64,000 nt of DNA from Emcibacteraceae bacterium (GTDB lineage Bacteria; Pseudomonadota; Alphaproteobacteria; Sphingomonadales; Emcibacteraceae), in contig JAJFIR010000053.1 in NCBI GenBank assembly GCA_021774795.1, positions 310,001-374,000 of the forward strand. Reading direction: 5' to 3'. Under the pieces are notes generated by a model. It was not told where the DNA came from. It saw nothing but the letters and a program-made list of their open reading frames with translations, and ran no database searches. Below are positions 36,108 through 46,684 of this stretch, one piece after another. Made by a program: the position numbers and the translations under genes. Within the stretch, counting starts at the first letter, position 1; every line of letters begins with the position of its first letter.

Positions 36108-38513
36108 TCATTCATAATGTAGTGCATTGATTGGGTTGGTGCGTGCCACGTTATAGGCGTGCATTGCGACTGTTAGCCATGAAAGCATTAATCCACAAAG
36201 ACCAGCGACAAGCAGAAGTCCGTATGGTAGCCCAATTCTTTCTCCGAAAAATTCCAGATATGAATTCGACGCAAGATAAGCAAGTGCAAGAGCGAACGGT
36301 GTAGCCCAAAGAACCGGTTTGGAAAACTGCCAAATCAAGAGCGTAATAATTTGGTTACTGGTTGCACCGAGAACTTTACGAATGCCGATTTCTTTTGTGC
36401 GCTGCTCCGCCATGAACGCGGATAGACCAAACAGGCCAATGAGCGCAAGCACGAGAGAGAATATGGCAAATCCGGTTAAGGTTTTTGCGCTAAGATCAAA
36501 TAATCGATATGCTTCTTCAAAACGCTCATCAAGAAACCTCGCTTGAATTGGGTATTCAGGGATAATGCGTTTCCATGTTTCTTCAATTTCGCGTATCGTT
36601 TTAGGCGTCGCGCTGCTTGATAATTTGATGGATGCGTGTCGGTACCTTGATTGCTTCATCATAAAGGTAAAAGGCCTGATCTCACTTTGTAGTCCATAGA
36701 TGTTTTGATCTTTCACAACGCCGACCACGATGTAGGTTTCAAGTCCATCACTATCATCTTCAAAGAAAACTTTTCCAACTGCTTCTTGCGGCGACGCAAA
36801 CCCAAATTTGTCTGCGGCAAGCTCGTTAATTATCACATTGGTTTGAAATCTACCTTCAGCGTAGCTATCAAGGGCAATCTCGGTTGAAATATTTCTACCT
36901 GCAAGAAGTTCAACATCATAAATATTCAAATATTCTTGATCAATTCCCATTTCATTTATTGGCATAATAGATGATAAATCGGTTGAACTTTTTGAACCTC
37001 TAAACCTACTTGTATAGTCCTCAAAGGGTACTTGTGATGAGAAAGTAAAGTTGTCTACACCGTCAATAACAAGCATTTCATTTCTAATGGATTCGTGGTG
37101 ATTTTTAATTTCAACGACATCTAATCGATCCAGTATATATATTTGATCCTTTGCGAAAATTTTACTACTTTCTACCATGTTTTTGTTTTGAGTGAAGACC
37201 ACAGTAAGCATTGCGAGCATAAACACTGAAATAGTGAATTGAACGCCAATCATTATGCTTCTAACCCAGGTTGCCGACTTTTCTTTGCTTGGGCCATCCT
37301 TTAACGCATCAATAGGGTTGATTTTGGTGATTAAGTAGGATGGGTAGGCGCCTGATATTAATCCCACGACAATTGTGATTAATGCAATCTGCGGTAGCAT
37401 CGCCACGTAGTCAAGCGACATAACTTTGCCAGTTGCGTTATTGAAAAGCGGTATTAGTATTTCCAACGATGCAAGTGTCACAATCATCGCAAAGATAGTT
37501 AGGGTAATGCTTTCGATGACAAACTGCTGCAACAACTGCAAGGGTTGTGCTCCCAACGTTTTGCGAAGGCCGACTTCACGGACTCTACCCATAGATTGAG
37601 CCGTAGCTAAGTTAGCATAATTTAAGCACGCTATGACCAAGACTAGTTGTCCTAACGCGCTTATTATGACGATAGCCGGAATGCCGTAGTTATCCCAGAT
37701 AGCGGTGTTCGCTGCTATTAAAGGATAAACAAGAATTGACTTTACGTATTCTTTGGCATCTGAAGGATAATGTCTTTCGAAAATACCATTCATTTGAAGC
37801 TGCAGCCATTCTTGATTCAATGTGTTTGGCAACATCACATAAGTTACATCATGTCCCTGCATGCTTTGCCAATCTTTGTCAGGATCGTAATTTGTAACAT
37901 ATTCCATCATCTGTATTGGTACAAAAATCTCCAATGGCCTTCCATAGATACTTGAATTAAAGTGTGAATTCTTGGGAACATCATTAATTACCGCTCCAAT
38001 TTGCGCTGAGTGCCTATTATTAAGTGTAATAGTATGACCAAGAGGGTTCTCATCTTTGAAATATTTTTTTGCGATGGAGGCTGTAATCACTATATTTGAA
38101 CTATTGTTCAGAGCACTTTCATTTCCGTAAATAAACTCAAAGTTAAAAATTTCAAATAATTCCGGATCAGCAAACCTTAATGTCTGATAATAACTATTCT
38201 CGTCATATGTAACTAAAATTTCGCGTGTTTTAGTTCGGGCGATTGCATCTAATTCAGACAATTCAGCTTTTATAATAGGAGCGGCAGCGGAAAATATTAT
38301 GGGTAAATTATTACCGTCGATAATTTCAGAACGCAACGTATAAGTTCGATCGTGATTTTTAAACATTGTGCCATGGGAATGTTCATAATCAGATAAAAGG
38401 CCACCAAAGATGTAAAGTGCCAATCCCATGGATAAACCGATTATATTAATTACGGCATAAAGTTTGTTTCTCGCGATGTTGCGAAATGCGACTTTTATAT
38501 AGTTACTTAGCAT
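36108..38513 (-). CDS. FtsX/MacB-type ABC permease 4 of the exporter operon
   Basis: 801 residues. Two FtsX-type membrane modules: an N-terminal helix (NIIGLSMGLALYIFGGLL) plus extracytoplasmic MacB-PCD-like domain and three helices (from about 270), then a second copy of the same plan (helix near 425, domain, three helices at the C-terminus). Each module carries its ATPase-coupling stretch: VREVGLRKTLGA in the first, RTKEIGIRKVLGA in the second. It ends NPINALHYE, the family's C-terminus. It has no ATPase domain. By eye it is closest to permease 3 (same MGL-start, same DALKD/EALRD linker). It is the last gene of the six-gene minus-strand unit. Confidence 0.9.
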   Translation of the reverse strand: MLSNYIKVAFRNIARNKLYAVINIIGLSMGLALYIFGGLLSDYEHSHGTMFKNHDRTYTLRSEIIDGNNLPIIFSAAAPIIKAELSELDAIARTKTREILVTYDENSYYQTLRFADPELFEIFNFEFIYGNESALNNSSNIVITASIAKKYFKDENPLGHTITLNNRHSAQIGAVINDVPKNSHFNSSIYGRPLEIFVPIQMMEYVTNYDPDKDWQSMQGHDVTYVMLPNTLNQEWLQLQMNGIFERHYPSDAKEYVKSILVYPLIAANTAIWDNYGIPAIVIISALGQLVLVIACLNYANLATAQSMGRVREVGLRKTLGAQPLQLLQQFVIESITLTIFAMIVTLASLEILIPLFNNATGKVMSLDYVAMLPQIALITIVVGLISGAYPSYLITKINPIDALKDGPSKEKSATWVRSIMIGVQFTISVFMLAMLTVVFTQNKNMVESSKIFAKDQIYILDRLDVVEIKNHHESIRNEMLVIDGVDNFTFSSQVPFEDYTSRFRGSKSSTDLSSIMPINEMGIDQEYLNIYDVELLAGRNISTEIALDSYAEGRFQTNVIINELAADKFGFASPQEAVGKVFFEDDSDGLETYIVVGVVKDQNIYGLQSEIRPFTFMMKQSRYRHASIKLSSSATPKTIREIEETWKRIIPEYPIQARFLDERFEEAYRLFDLSAKTLTGFAIFSLVLALIGLFGLSAFMAEQRTKEIGIRKVLGATSNQIITLLIWQFSKPVLWATPFALALAYLASNSYLEFFGERIGLPYGLLLVAGLCGLMLSWLTVAMHAYNVARTNPINALHYE

Positions 38514-38533
38514 GTTATTTCCCCTTTTATAAT

Positions 38534-40960
38534 TTATTCATAATGAAGCGCATTAATCGGATTGGTTTTTGCGATGTTAAAAGCATGGGTAGCGACGGTT
38601 ACCCATGACAGAAGTAATCCACCAACGCCCGCGCCAATCAGCATACCGTAAGGCAGGCCAATACGTTCCGCAAAGAACTCGAGATAAGTACTTGATGCAA
38701 AGTAAGCCAGGCCGAGCGCAATGGGAGTTGCCCAAAGTACAGGTTTTGAAAATTGCCAGATTAGTAGCTTTAGGATTTGATTATTGCTGGCACCCAGAAC
38801 TTTCCTAATACCAATTTCTTTGGTTTTTTGTTCGGCCATGAATGCGGCAAGACCAAACAACCCGATTGACGCGAGAAAGAGAGCGAAAATAGCGAACGTA
38901 GCAAGCGATTTCGTTGCCATTTCGAATATTATATAAGTCGCTTGAAATGTTTCATCGAGAAATTTCCCCTGCATGGGGTAGTCTGGATATACATTTTCCC
39001 AAGCATCTTCTATATCTTGTACGACACTTGCGGGCGCATTTTGAGATATTTTAATGGATGCCAGACGGTAAGACGCGTCCCTCATGAAAAAGAAGAATGG
39101 CTTGACCACGTTAAATAAACCCAGAATATTTCGGTCGGCCATTACCCCAACAATAGTGTAGGTAGTGATGCCTCGTTCTCCTTCATCCTCATAAAAGACC
39201 TGCCCGATAGCGTCCTCAGCACTAGCAAAGCCCAGTTCCTTAACCGTCATCTCATTAACAAGTGTATTCACTGCCCCTCGTTCCCTTATGTGCGTATCCA
39301 TAGCGATATCACGGGATATGTTGCGACCAGCGACAATTGGAATGTCGTATGTATCCGCGAAATGATGATCGATGTTCAACTGATTGAATACAATGGTAGC
39401 ATCAAAGTCGTTTAATATTTTGGATGCATTGATGGTTGAGCTAGTTTGCTCGTATGGTACTTGGGAAGAAAAGGTAAAATCTTCCACATAAGGTATATTG
39501 AGTATTTCATTTCTTAAAACTTCATGACGATCTTCCATTTGCTCTACATTCAACCGGTCAAGCGTATAGATTTGATCTTTCGGAAATATATTGCTGCTTT
39601 CTTCCACCTGCTTGTTTTGTGCATAAACCACTAGAACAGAAGCCAATATGCTAACCGATAATGTAAACTGAAAGCCAATCATTGATGCGCGAACCCATGA
39701 TGCGGAACCGCCTTTTCGTGCGGTATCCCTTAGTGCTTCGATAGGATTGGTTTTTGTAATAAGGTAAGCGGGGTACGATCCGGCCAGAACACCAACAATT
39801 ATTGTGGTCATAAGCAGCCAAGGTAACGTGTCTATATAGTTCATCGCTAATATTTTCCCGGTTGCCGAATTAAACAAAGGGATAATCATCTCTAAAACGA
39901 CAAGCGCCAGTGCCATGGCAAAGAAAGTTATAGTTAGACTTTCAATAATAAATTGCGCCAACAGTTGAACGGGACCAGCACCAAGGGTTTTACGAAGACC
40001 CACTTCGCGGGCACGGCCCATGGATTGCGCAGTAGCGAGGTTTGTATAGTTTACGCAGGCTATTATCAGAACCATAAAACCCAATATTTCGACCACAGTG
40101 ATAACAGGAATGCCTAACATATCCCAAATGGCGGTGTTGGCATCAATCATCAAGCGAACAAGGAACCCGTCGAGAAGTTGCCTTTGGTCATCCGGTACAT
40201 GTCTTTCAAAAATACCGTCCATCTGCGTCTGTAGCCATTCTTGGTCAAGTGATATCGGCAATAAGACGTAGGTCAGATCACCCATAGATGTGTTGCCCCA
40301 ATTAGTGTCTGGAACGAAATCCGTAATGCGTTCCATCGCATTCATCGGTACGAGAATGTCAAGGGGTCTGCTCAGAATAATTTGCGAGTTAAAATGGGAA
40401 TTTGCGGGAAGATCTCTGATCTGCGCTGCGACTGTAAGGTCATGCTCATGATCAAGTGTTATTGTTTTTCCGATTGGATTTTCATCACCGAAATATTTCT
40501 TCGCTATGGTTTCGGTAATTACAATACCCGTTGAACTTTGTAACGCAGATTTATCACCATAAACAAATTCGAAATTAAAAATTTCCATTATTTCCGGATC
40601 AGCAAAACGCAGATTTTGATAATAGTTATCTTCGCCCACACTGATCAAAAACTCTCTTATTTTGGTTCTGGCTACATATTCAACTTCATTTAGCTCTGCC
40701 TTAATAAGAGGACCTACGGCACTTTGAACGCCGTCGATCTGGCCGACACCCACATTTGCATCTGAATTCACTTTGCCTCGGATAGTGTAAATTCTGTTAG
40801 AGTTTTCAAAAAATGCGTCGTGGGAATATTCGTAGTCCGCCAGTAATCCGCCAAATAAATATATTGCCAGTCCCATGGATAGTCCCAATATATTTATGGT
40901 GGCGTATAGCTTATTCTTGGCGATGCTTCTGATGGCTATTTTGATATAATTATTAAACAT
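38534..40960 (-). CDS. FtsX/MacB-type ABC permease 3 of the exporter operon
   Basis: 808 residues, two MacB/FtsX modules as in the neighbour. The coupling stretches are AREVGLRKTLGAG and KTKEIGIRKVLGAS. N-terminal helix INILGLSMGLAIYLFGGLLADYEYSH and C-terminus NPINALHYE are nearly those of permease 4, so the two probably arose by a fairly recent duplication. The large extracytoplasmic domains (about 45-270 and 450-680) diverge more than the helices, as expected if they contact different partners. The start is 21 bases from the end of permease 2. Confidence 0.9.
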   Translation of the reverse strand: MFNNYIKIAIRSIAKNKLYATINILGLSMGLAIYLFGGLLADYEYSHDAFFENSNRIYTIRGKVNSDANVGVGQIDGVQSAVGPLIKAELNEVEYVARTKIREFLISVGEDNYYQNLRFADPEIMEIFNFEFVYGDKSALQSSTGIVITETIAKKYFGDENPIGKTITLDHEHDLTVAAQIRDLPANSHFNSQIILSRPLDILVPMNAMERITDFVPDTNWGNTSMGDLTYVLLPISLDQEWLQTQMDGIFERHVPDDQRQLLDGFLVRLMIDANTAIWDMLGIPVITVVEILGFMVLIIACVNYTNLATAQSMGRAREVGLRKTLGAGPVQLLAQFIIESLTITFFAMALALVVLEMIIPLFNSATGKILAMNYIDTLPWLLMTTIIVGVLAGSYPAYLITKTNPIEALRDTARKGGSASWVRASMIGFQFTLSVSILASVLVVYAQNKQVEESSNIFPKDQIYTLDRLNVEQMEDRHEVLRNEILNIPYVEDFTFSSQVPYEQTSSTINASKILNDFDATIVFNQLNIDHHFADTYDIPIVAGRNISRDIAMDTHIRERGAVNTLVNEMTVKELGFASAEDAIGQVFYEDEGERGITTYTIVGVMADRNILGLFNVVKPFFFFMRDASYRLASIKISQNAPASVVQDIEDAWENVYPDYPMQGKFLDETFQATYIIFEMATKSLATFAIFALFLASIGLFGLAAFMAEQKTKEIGIRKVLGASNNQILKLLIWQFSKPVLWATPIALGLAYFASSTYLEFFAERIGLPYGMLIGAGVGGLLLSWVTVATHAFNIAKTNPINALHYE

Positions 40961-40981
40961 TGTATGTTCTCATTTCGTTGG

Positions 40982-43447
40982 TTATTCGCTTTTAAGGGAG
41001 TAAATAGGGTTAATACGCGCTGCGGTCCATGCGCGGGCGGATGTTGTTGCGTATGCTAGAAAGAATGCAATAGTGCCTGCAACAATATAAGGTGCAAGGC
41101 TCATATCAATGCGGTAACTAAAGCCGGACAACCAGCCATCCATCATGAGCCAAGCTACTGGCCAAGCAACGACATTAGCGATGATTACAAGTTTGGACAG
41201 TTCCCAGGAAAGCAACATAACGATGTTCATTACAGATGCTCCAAGGACCTTTCGAATGCCGATTTCTTTGGTGCGACGGTCGGCGATAAAACTCGCGAGA
41301 CCATATAGTCCGATACACGCAATCATCGCTGCCAAGCCGGCAAAACCGATGAACATTCGAAATACACGGCCTTCAACAGCGTAAAATGACGCATAGTCTT
41401 CTTTTAGAAAAGTGCGGCGGATTGGATAAGAGGGTACATGTTGTTGCCATACGTTATCTATCAATTCAATAGCGTCATTAATGTTTCCTTTTTTAACTTT
41501 TACGACCATTACTTTCTGATTATCGCCAAGGCCGAAAGAAAGTGATGCTGGTTCGGATCTAACCGAACTGAAGTGCGCGTCTTCTACGACGCCAACGATG
41601 GTTGAATCAATTCTGTAATCGGTGTTGCCAAAGGAAAATGCGGCGTATACTTGCTGGCCAATGGCTTCTGCGGGATCGTTCCATCCTACTTGTTTTGCTG
41701 CTGTTTCATTTATGACCATGCCACCCGTCACGTGTGGGTTTTCCGGCGAAAATTGCGGGGTTCTATCGGCGGCGAATTCGTCACTTAGTGGACGTCCCGC
41801 GACCATCTTCATTCCCAGCGTGTCGAAATATCCATCATCTGCTGTTATCAGACGCGTGATAAGTTGAAAATCCGGACCTTCACCTTCTTTTGAAAATGAT
41901 GCACCGTCCGATAGGTCCCATGTGGGAATGATAGAACCGGCAGATACATTATCTATGAAAGGGCTGTTTTTTAACTGATCATGCATGGTGCGATATGCGT
42001 TACGAGCTTCACCGTTGTTTAAGCGAACAGCGATTACATTTTCTGGTTCATATCCAAGTGGTTTGTTAAGGGCAAAATCAATTTGATTATTCACGATGCC
42101 GGTGGCCGACATTAATCCAATGGCTATTGAAAATTGCAATACGACGAGCCCGGCTCTTAGTTTCGCAGAACCAATTCCGTCAAATGCTCCGCCGCGAATT
42201 GCTTTTGCAGGAAGGACACCAGACACAAATAAGGCGGGATAAAGCCCTGAGAGAATACCAACCAGTAGTGTCGTGAGAATTAAACCTAATCCGAATTCCG
42301 CTGTATATATTTGATCTGCGGAAAGCGGAACACCCAACATCGAACCAAAAAATGGGGCAAACATCTCGACGATCACCAGTGAAGTTATTAAAGCGATGAT
42401 CGCCATTACCGTCGATTCAATGATGAACTGGCTGGCAACATTATGCCGCTTTGCACCAAGAACTTTTCTAATGCCGACTTCTTTAACCCGGTTGCTTGAT
42501 TGCGCTATCTGCATGTTAATAAAGTTAAAAGTGGCGATGACGAGCGTCAGCAATGCAACAAATCCAAAAATAGAAACGTCTGATCGTTGTCTATGGGGTT
42601 TTGAAAGTCCGGTTATAGTGTCCCTTACACTCATTTCATTTTGTAATTCTGTCATGAAATGTATGTCAGCCAACGGCTGTAAGTAAATATTGATATTTCC
42701 CCCATATTCTTTATCAACATTATTAATTACATAATTCAGGGCTTTTGTTTCAAACTCCGTGGCAGATACATTTGGTGCCAATTTCACATAATGATAGAGC
42801 TGGTCGGAAAAGTTACGTTCCCAAATTGCCGGATCATTCCAGATCACAGGCAGCATTTCCATGTTGATAAAGATGTTGGAGACTTGGTGGCTATCGCTTT
42901 TGTTATTTTCTATTATGGCAGTGACTTGAAAATCATGCTCACCGTCGAGTGTGAATATTTTGCCTATAGCGTCTTCACCGGGAAATAGTGTTGCTGCGGC
43001 TATTTTAGTAAGAACGGCATTATTTAGGTTTATTAAAGAAGACGAAGGGGAACCGGTCTCAAACTTATAAGGAAACATTTCAAAGAAGTTTTCATCCACA
43101 AAGCTGATCGTTTGATACTGTTTTTCATCACCAATGTTTAAAAGTCGTTCGGATAGAGTAATTCGGGTTACCATTTCTACATCGTCGGGGTGCGCGTCAG
43201 CCAATATCGGCGATAAAGGATTAAAGAATGTTGCAAAGCGCGCTCCCGTTTGATCACTTTCCCAATTTAGGCGGTAGACACGTTCGCTATCTGGCACCAC
43301 TTTATCAAATCCAGTTTCATGGCTTACAAACAGGACAATTAGCACGCAAACCGAAAGCCCAACGGCAAGGCCGACAATATTGATTGTGCTATAAAGGCGG
43401 TGTTTAATAATACTGCGTAGAGCCATTCCTATGTGGTTGAGTAACAT
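40982..43447 (-). CDS. FtsX/MacB-type ABC permease 2 of the exporter operon
   Basis: 821 residues, two-module MacB/FtsX layout. The N-terminal helix is INIVGLAVGLSVCVLIVLFVSHE. Coupling stretches are VKEVGIRKVLGAKRHN and RTKEIGIRKVLGASVMN. It ends NPIYSLKSE, unlike the INALxYE ends of the other three, so it is the most divergent copy at the C-terminus. Its start is 9 bases from the stop of permease 1, a close translational spacing. The periplasmic domains are the least like the others by eye. Confidence 0.9.
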   Translation of the reverse strand: MLLNHIGMALRSIIKHRLYSTINIVGLAVGLSVCVLIVLFVSHETGFDKVVPDSERVYRLNWESDQTGARFATFFNPLSPILADAHPDDVEMVTRITLSERLLNIGDEKQYQTISFVDENFFEMFPYKFETGSPSSSLINLNNAVLTKIAAATLFPGEDAIGKIFTLDGEHDFQVTAIIENNKSDSHQVSNIFINMEMLPVIWNDPAIWERNFSDQLYHYVKLAPNVSATEFETKALNYVINNVDKEYGGNINIYLQPLADIHFMTELQNEMSVRDTITGLSKPHRQRSDVSIFGFVALLTLVIATFNFINMQIAQSSNRVKEVGIRKVLGAKRHNVASQFIIESTVMAIIALITSLVIVEMFAPFFGSMLGVPLSADQIYTAEFGLGLILTTLLVGILSGLYPALFVSGVLPAKAIRGGAFDGIGSAKLRAGLVVLQFSIAIGLMSATGIVNNQIDFALNKPLGYEPENVIAVRLNNGEARNAYRTMHDQLKNSPFIDNVSAGSIIPTWDLSDGASFSKEGEGPDFQLITRLITADDGYFDTLGMKMVAGRPLSDEFAADRTPQFSPENPHVTGGMVINETAAKQVGWNDPAEAIGQQVYAAFSFGNTDYRIDSTIVGVVEDAHFSSVRSEPASLSFGLGDNQKVMVVKVKKGNINDAIELIDNVWQQHVPSYPIRRTFLKEDYASFYAVEGRVFRMFIGFAGLAAMIACIGLYGLASFIADRRTKEIGIRKVLGASVMNIVMLLSWELSKLVIIANVVAWPVAWLMMDGWLSGFSYRIDMSLAPYIVAGTIAFFLAYATTSARAWTAARINPIYSLKSE

Positions 43448-43456
43448 GATTTTCTC

Positions 43457-45931
43457 CTATTCATATCTTAAAGCATTAATTGGGTTGGTATTTGCGACAC
43501 GAATACTGTTGCTGGCAACAGTCGCCCATGCGATGAGCAGCGCCGCTACACCTGCTGCAAGACAAAATCCGAGGATGAAAAAACTTTCAATTCGGTAAGC
43601 GAAACTTTCCAGCCACATGGTCATGGTATAGTAAGATACTGGCCACGCGATGAGGTTGGCGATTAGGACTGGCTTGGAGAACTGCCAGACGAGCAATTTA
43701 ACAACATCGAAAACGCTGGCACCCATCACTTTGCGAATACCGATTTCTTTAGTACGCCGTTCGGCTGTAAAGCTCGCTAAACCATATAGGCCAAGACAGG
43801 CAATAAATATTGCAAGGCTGGAAAATGCAGCAAACATGGTCATTTCCCCCTGTTCTGCCTTATACTGTTTATCAACGGAATCGACAGCATGATCATAGGT
43901 AAAGGGGATGCTTGGAACTTCCCGTTCCCATAGTTCGCGGGCCAAATTGACTGTTTCCAGCGGATCTCCACTATAACGAATTGAAATATATTGAGCGTGA
44001 TCAGGTTGAAGTTCAAATATTTCCGGCCGTATTTCTTTCTTTAAGCTGTTCAAATGAATATCGGGCACTACGCCGATGATTAAATGTTCGCGTTCAAGGT
44101 TTTCACCTTCGTTGCCGACACTGCGATACAGAATTTTACCCAAGGCTTCTTCAGGTGTTCCCAGACCAAGACGCCTTAGTCCGGTTTCATTGATAATAAG
44201 GGAACTTGCGTGACCACGACCTTCTCTAATTTCGATGGTCTCAGCGCGTGTGTCATTTTGACTAATGCCGTAAAATCTGCCGGAAAGAAGATCGATATTA
44301 TATGTTTTAAAATATTCATATCCAACACCGCGAACGCCAATAAGACTACTTTCGCTACTGGGCATTTCTGGGGTTCGCATTGAAGTGTTGTTTTCTGTAT
44401 GAATTCCCGGAGCATCATTTGACCAAGTGACGCTTGAAATATTAGGCATCTGGCGGAATTCATTAACTAATAAGGCGAGTTTTATATCTGCTGCGTCACG
44501 ATAAAGATTATTGATAACAAGTAAGTTATTCTGCTCGAAGCCAAGTTTTATATTTTTGGCATATAGCATTTGCCCGTAGACAACGGTGGTTGAAACAAAA
44601 AGTGAGATTGAAGCCGCAAACTGGAAAATTACCAGTGCAGCCCTTAATTTAACGGATGCACTGGTTTCTGCCGACTTGTTTGCCTTAAGAACATCAGCGG
44701 GTCTGAAGCTTGATAATATAAATGCTGGATAAATTCCTCCTAATATCCCTACTGTTGCTGATAATCCAACAATCATTAGCAAGTCGGAAGAACCATAATC
44801 AATTGACAATTGTTTTCCGATAATTTGATTGTAACTCGGTAATGCAAGTTCGACAAATGCCATTGAAACCAGTAGTGCAAACAGTGTGAGGAACACTGAT
44901 TCACCGATAAATTGTGCAACCAGTTTTTGTCTTGAGGCACCCATAACTTTTCGTAAGCTAACTTCTTTTGCTCTTTGGCTTGCACGCGCTGTGCTTAAAT
45001 TCATGAAATTAATACTTGCGATAATCAGAATAAGCGCCGCTACCGCTGAAAAAATGAGCACAGTCGTTATGCTTCCTTTTTCCCGGTGCTCACTATTTCC
45101 GGGTGCTTTTAAATGCAATTCTTCAATATTTTGCGAATTAAGTTCGACAAAGCCTGATACGGCATCACCGCTATCCTGAAGTGGGAAATTTCGGTCTATA
45201 AAAGAGGGCATTTGAGCATTTACGTCTTTAATGTTTGTACCGGGATTTACAGAATAATAAAGATGGGTGTTTACCGAAAACCAGCTGGCGAACATCCATT
45301 CAAGTTCCGACCATTCTTCTTCCACAATTGACACCATTGCGGCTACATTGACCTGGCTGTTTTCCGGCATATTTTCCATTATTGCGGCGACCGTGAATTC
45401 ACGTTCGAAAGCGTCGGCATTAATCGTTAGCGTCTGGCCAATGGCGTTTCCCTGTGGAAAGTATTTATCTGCCAACGTTTTATTTAGGATTAAACTGCTT
45501 TGGTCATCCAGTGCTTTTCCCAAATTCCCGGTTATAGTTTTGAAGTCGAAAATTTTCACAAATGCCGGATCAACTAAACTTATCTGTTCTTCAAAATATT
45601 GATCACCTTTTATAATTGTGGCTCGTTTCCGTGCGACCCTTGCGGCATGTTGAATTTGCGGGAAATCTTTTTTAATTACATGAATAATAGGGCCAGCCAC
45701 CATTGAAAATACCATCGGTGGGCGACCAGAAGGCAAAAAAGTCATATGCATGCGGTAAATATTTTGGGAATTAGCCCAGAAATTATCGTAATTTATTTCA
45801 TGACGAACGAATAGAGTAATTAGCATTACAGCGGCTAACCCGATGGCCAGCCCTAGTATGTTAATCGCACTAAACAACTTATGACGGATTATATTACGCC
45901 ATGCGCTTAAGATATAATTTGTAAGTAACAT
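43457..45931 (-). CDS. FtsX/MacB-type ABC permease 1 of the exporter operon
   Basis: 824 residues, first of four permeases, just after the ATPase gene. It has two MacB/FtsX modules. The N-terminal helix is INILGLAIGLAAVMLITLFVRHE, coupling stretches are AKEVSLRKVMGASRQK and RTKEIGIRKVMGASVFD, and the end is NPINALRYE. The ABC family it belongs to (MacB relatives whose ATPase is a separate protein) works as a mechanical transmitter through the periplasm, often without moving the substrate through the membrane itself. What it acts on is unknown. Confidence 0.9.
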   Translation of the reverse strand: MLLTNYILSAWRNIIRHKLFSAINILGLAIGLAAVMLITLFVRHEINYDNFWANSQNIYRMHMTFLPSGRPPMVFSMVAGPIIHVIKKDFPQIQHAARVARKRATIIKGDQYFEEQISLVDPAFVKIFDFKTITGNLGKALDDQSSLILNKTLADKYFPQGNAIGQTLTINADAFEREFTVAAIMENMPENSQVNVAAMVSIVEEEWSELEWMFASWFSVNTHLYYSVNPGTNIKDVNAQMPSFIDRNFPLQDSGDAVSGFVELNSQNIEELHLKAPGNSEHREKGSITTVLIFSAVAALILIIASINFMNLSTARASQRAKEVSLRKVMGASRQKLVAQFIGESVFLTLFALLVSMAFVELALPSYNQIIGKQLSIDYGSSDLLMIVGLSATVGILGGIYPAFILSSFRPADVLKANKSAETSASVKLRAALVIFQFAASISLFVSTTVVYGQMLYAKNIKLGFEQNNLLVINNLYRDAADIKLALLVNEFRQMPNISSVTWSNDAPGIHTENNTSMRTPEMPSSESSLIGVRGVGYEYFKTYNIDLLSGRFYGISQNDTRAETIEIREGRGHASSLIINETGLRRLGLGTPEEALGKILYRSVGNEGENLEREHLIIGVVPDIHLNSLKKEIRPEIFELQPDHAQYISIRYSGDPLETVNLARELWEREVPSIPFTYDHAVDSVDKQYKAEQGEMTMFAAFSSLAIFIACLGLYGLASFTAERRTKEIGIRKVMGASVFDVVKLLVWQFSKPVLIANLIAWPVSYYTMTMWLESFAYRIESFFILGFCLAAGVAALLIAWATVASNSIRVANTNPINALRYE

Positions 45932-45975
45932 CTTATTATCCTGTTTTTCCCCACTCCCATAGGTCCCAAGATTTT

Positions 45976-46653
45976 TTATGCACGCATGCTTTCAGTTACG
46001 ACGTGACCATCAAGTAAATTAATTGTTCGCCGCGCATAATCGGCATGTGACGGACTATGGGTAACCATAACAATCGTTGTGCCTTCTTCATTTAATTTTT
46101 GAAGCATTCCCATTACTTCCTGGCCGTGGGCCGTATCCAGGTTGCCGGTTGGCTCATCGGCAAGGATCATACTTTGATTGCCGACAACGGCGCGGGCTAC
46201 GGCAACGCGTTGCTGTTGACCGCCGGAAAGTTGGCTAGGCATATGTTTTGCGCGGTGGGCGATCCCAACTTTATCCATAACTGTGGCTACTCGTTCTTTG
46301 CGTTCACTCGCCGGAATATCGTGGTATAGAAGGGCAAGTTCAATATTTTCAGCAACAGAGAGCTCATCAATAAGATTGAAACTTTGGAAGATAAAACCAA
46401 TATGTTGTTTTCTGATTACGCCCAGTTGTGCTTCAGAATATCCTGCAACGTCTTCGTTTTTAAAATAATAATGGCCACTCGTGGGTGTATCAAGCATACC
46501 TACGATATTAAGAAGAGTTGATTTACCGCAACCTGAAGGCCCCATTATGGCAACAAACTCACCATGATCGATTTCAATATTGACATTATTTAATGCCACC
46601 GTCTCCACTTCATCAGTACGGTATGCTTTTGTAAGGTCTTGTAATTTTAGCAT
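45976..46653 (-). CDS. MacB/LolD-type ABC transporter ATPase
   Basis: 225 residues, a stand-alone nucleotide-binding domain. Walker A is GPSGCGKST, the Q-loop is in FIFQSFNLI, the signature is LSGGQQQRVAVARA, Walker B is MILADEPTGNLD, and the switch His is in VMVTHSP. MacB/LolD subfamily features include the LNNVNIEIDHGEFVAIMGPSG start and the FQSFNLIDEL loop. It is the only ATPase in the operon and so presumably drives all four permeases. It starts 31 bases after the adaptor stop. Confidence 0.95.
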   Translation of the reverse strand: MLKLQDLTKAYRTDEVETVALNNVNIEIDHGEFVAIMGPSGCGKSTLLNIVGMLDTPTSGHYYFKNEDVAGYSEAQLGVIRKQHIGFIFQSFNLIDELSVAENIELALLYHDIPASERKERVATVMDKVGIAHRAKHMPSQLSGGQQQRVAVARAVVGNQSMILADEPTGNLDTAHGQEVMGMLQKLNEEGTTIVMVTHSPSHADYARRTINLLDGHVVTESMRA

Positions 46654-46684
46654 TTATTAAATCCTTTTTTAGATTATTTTTAAA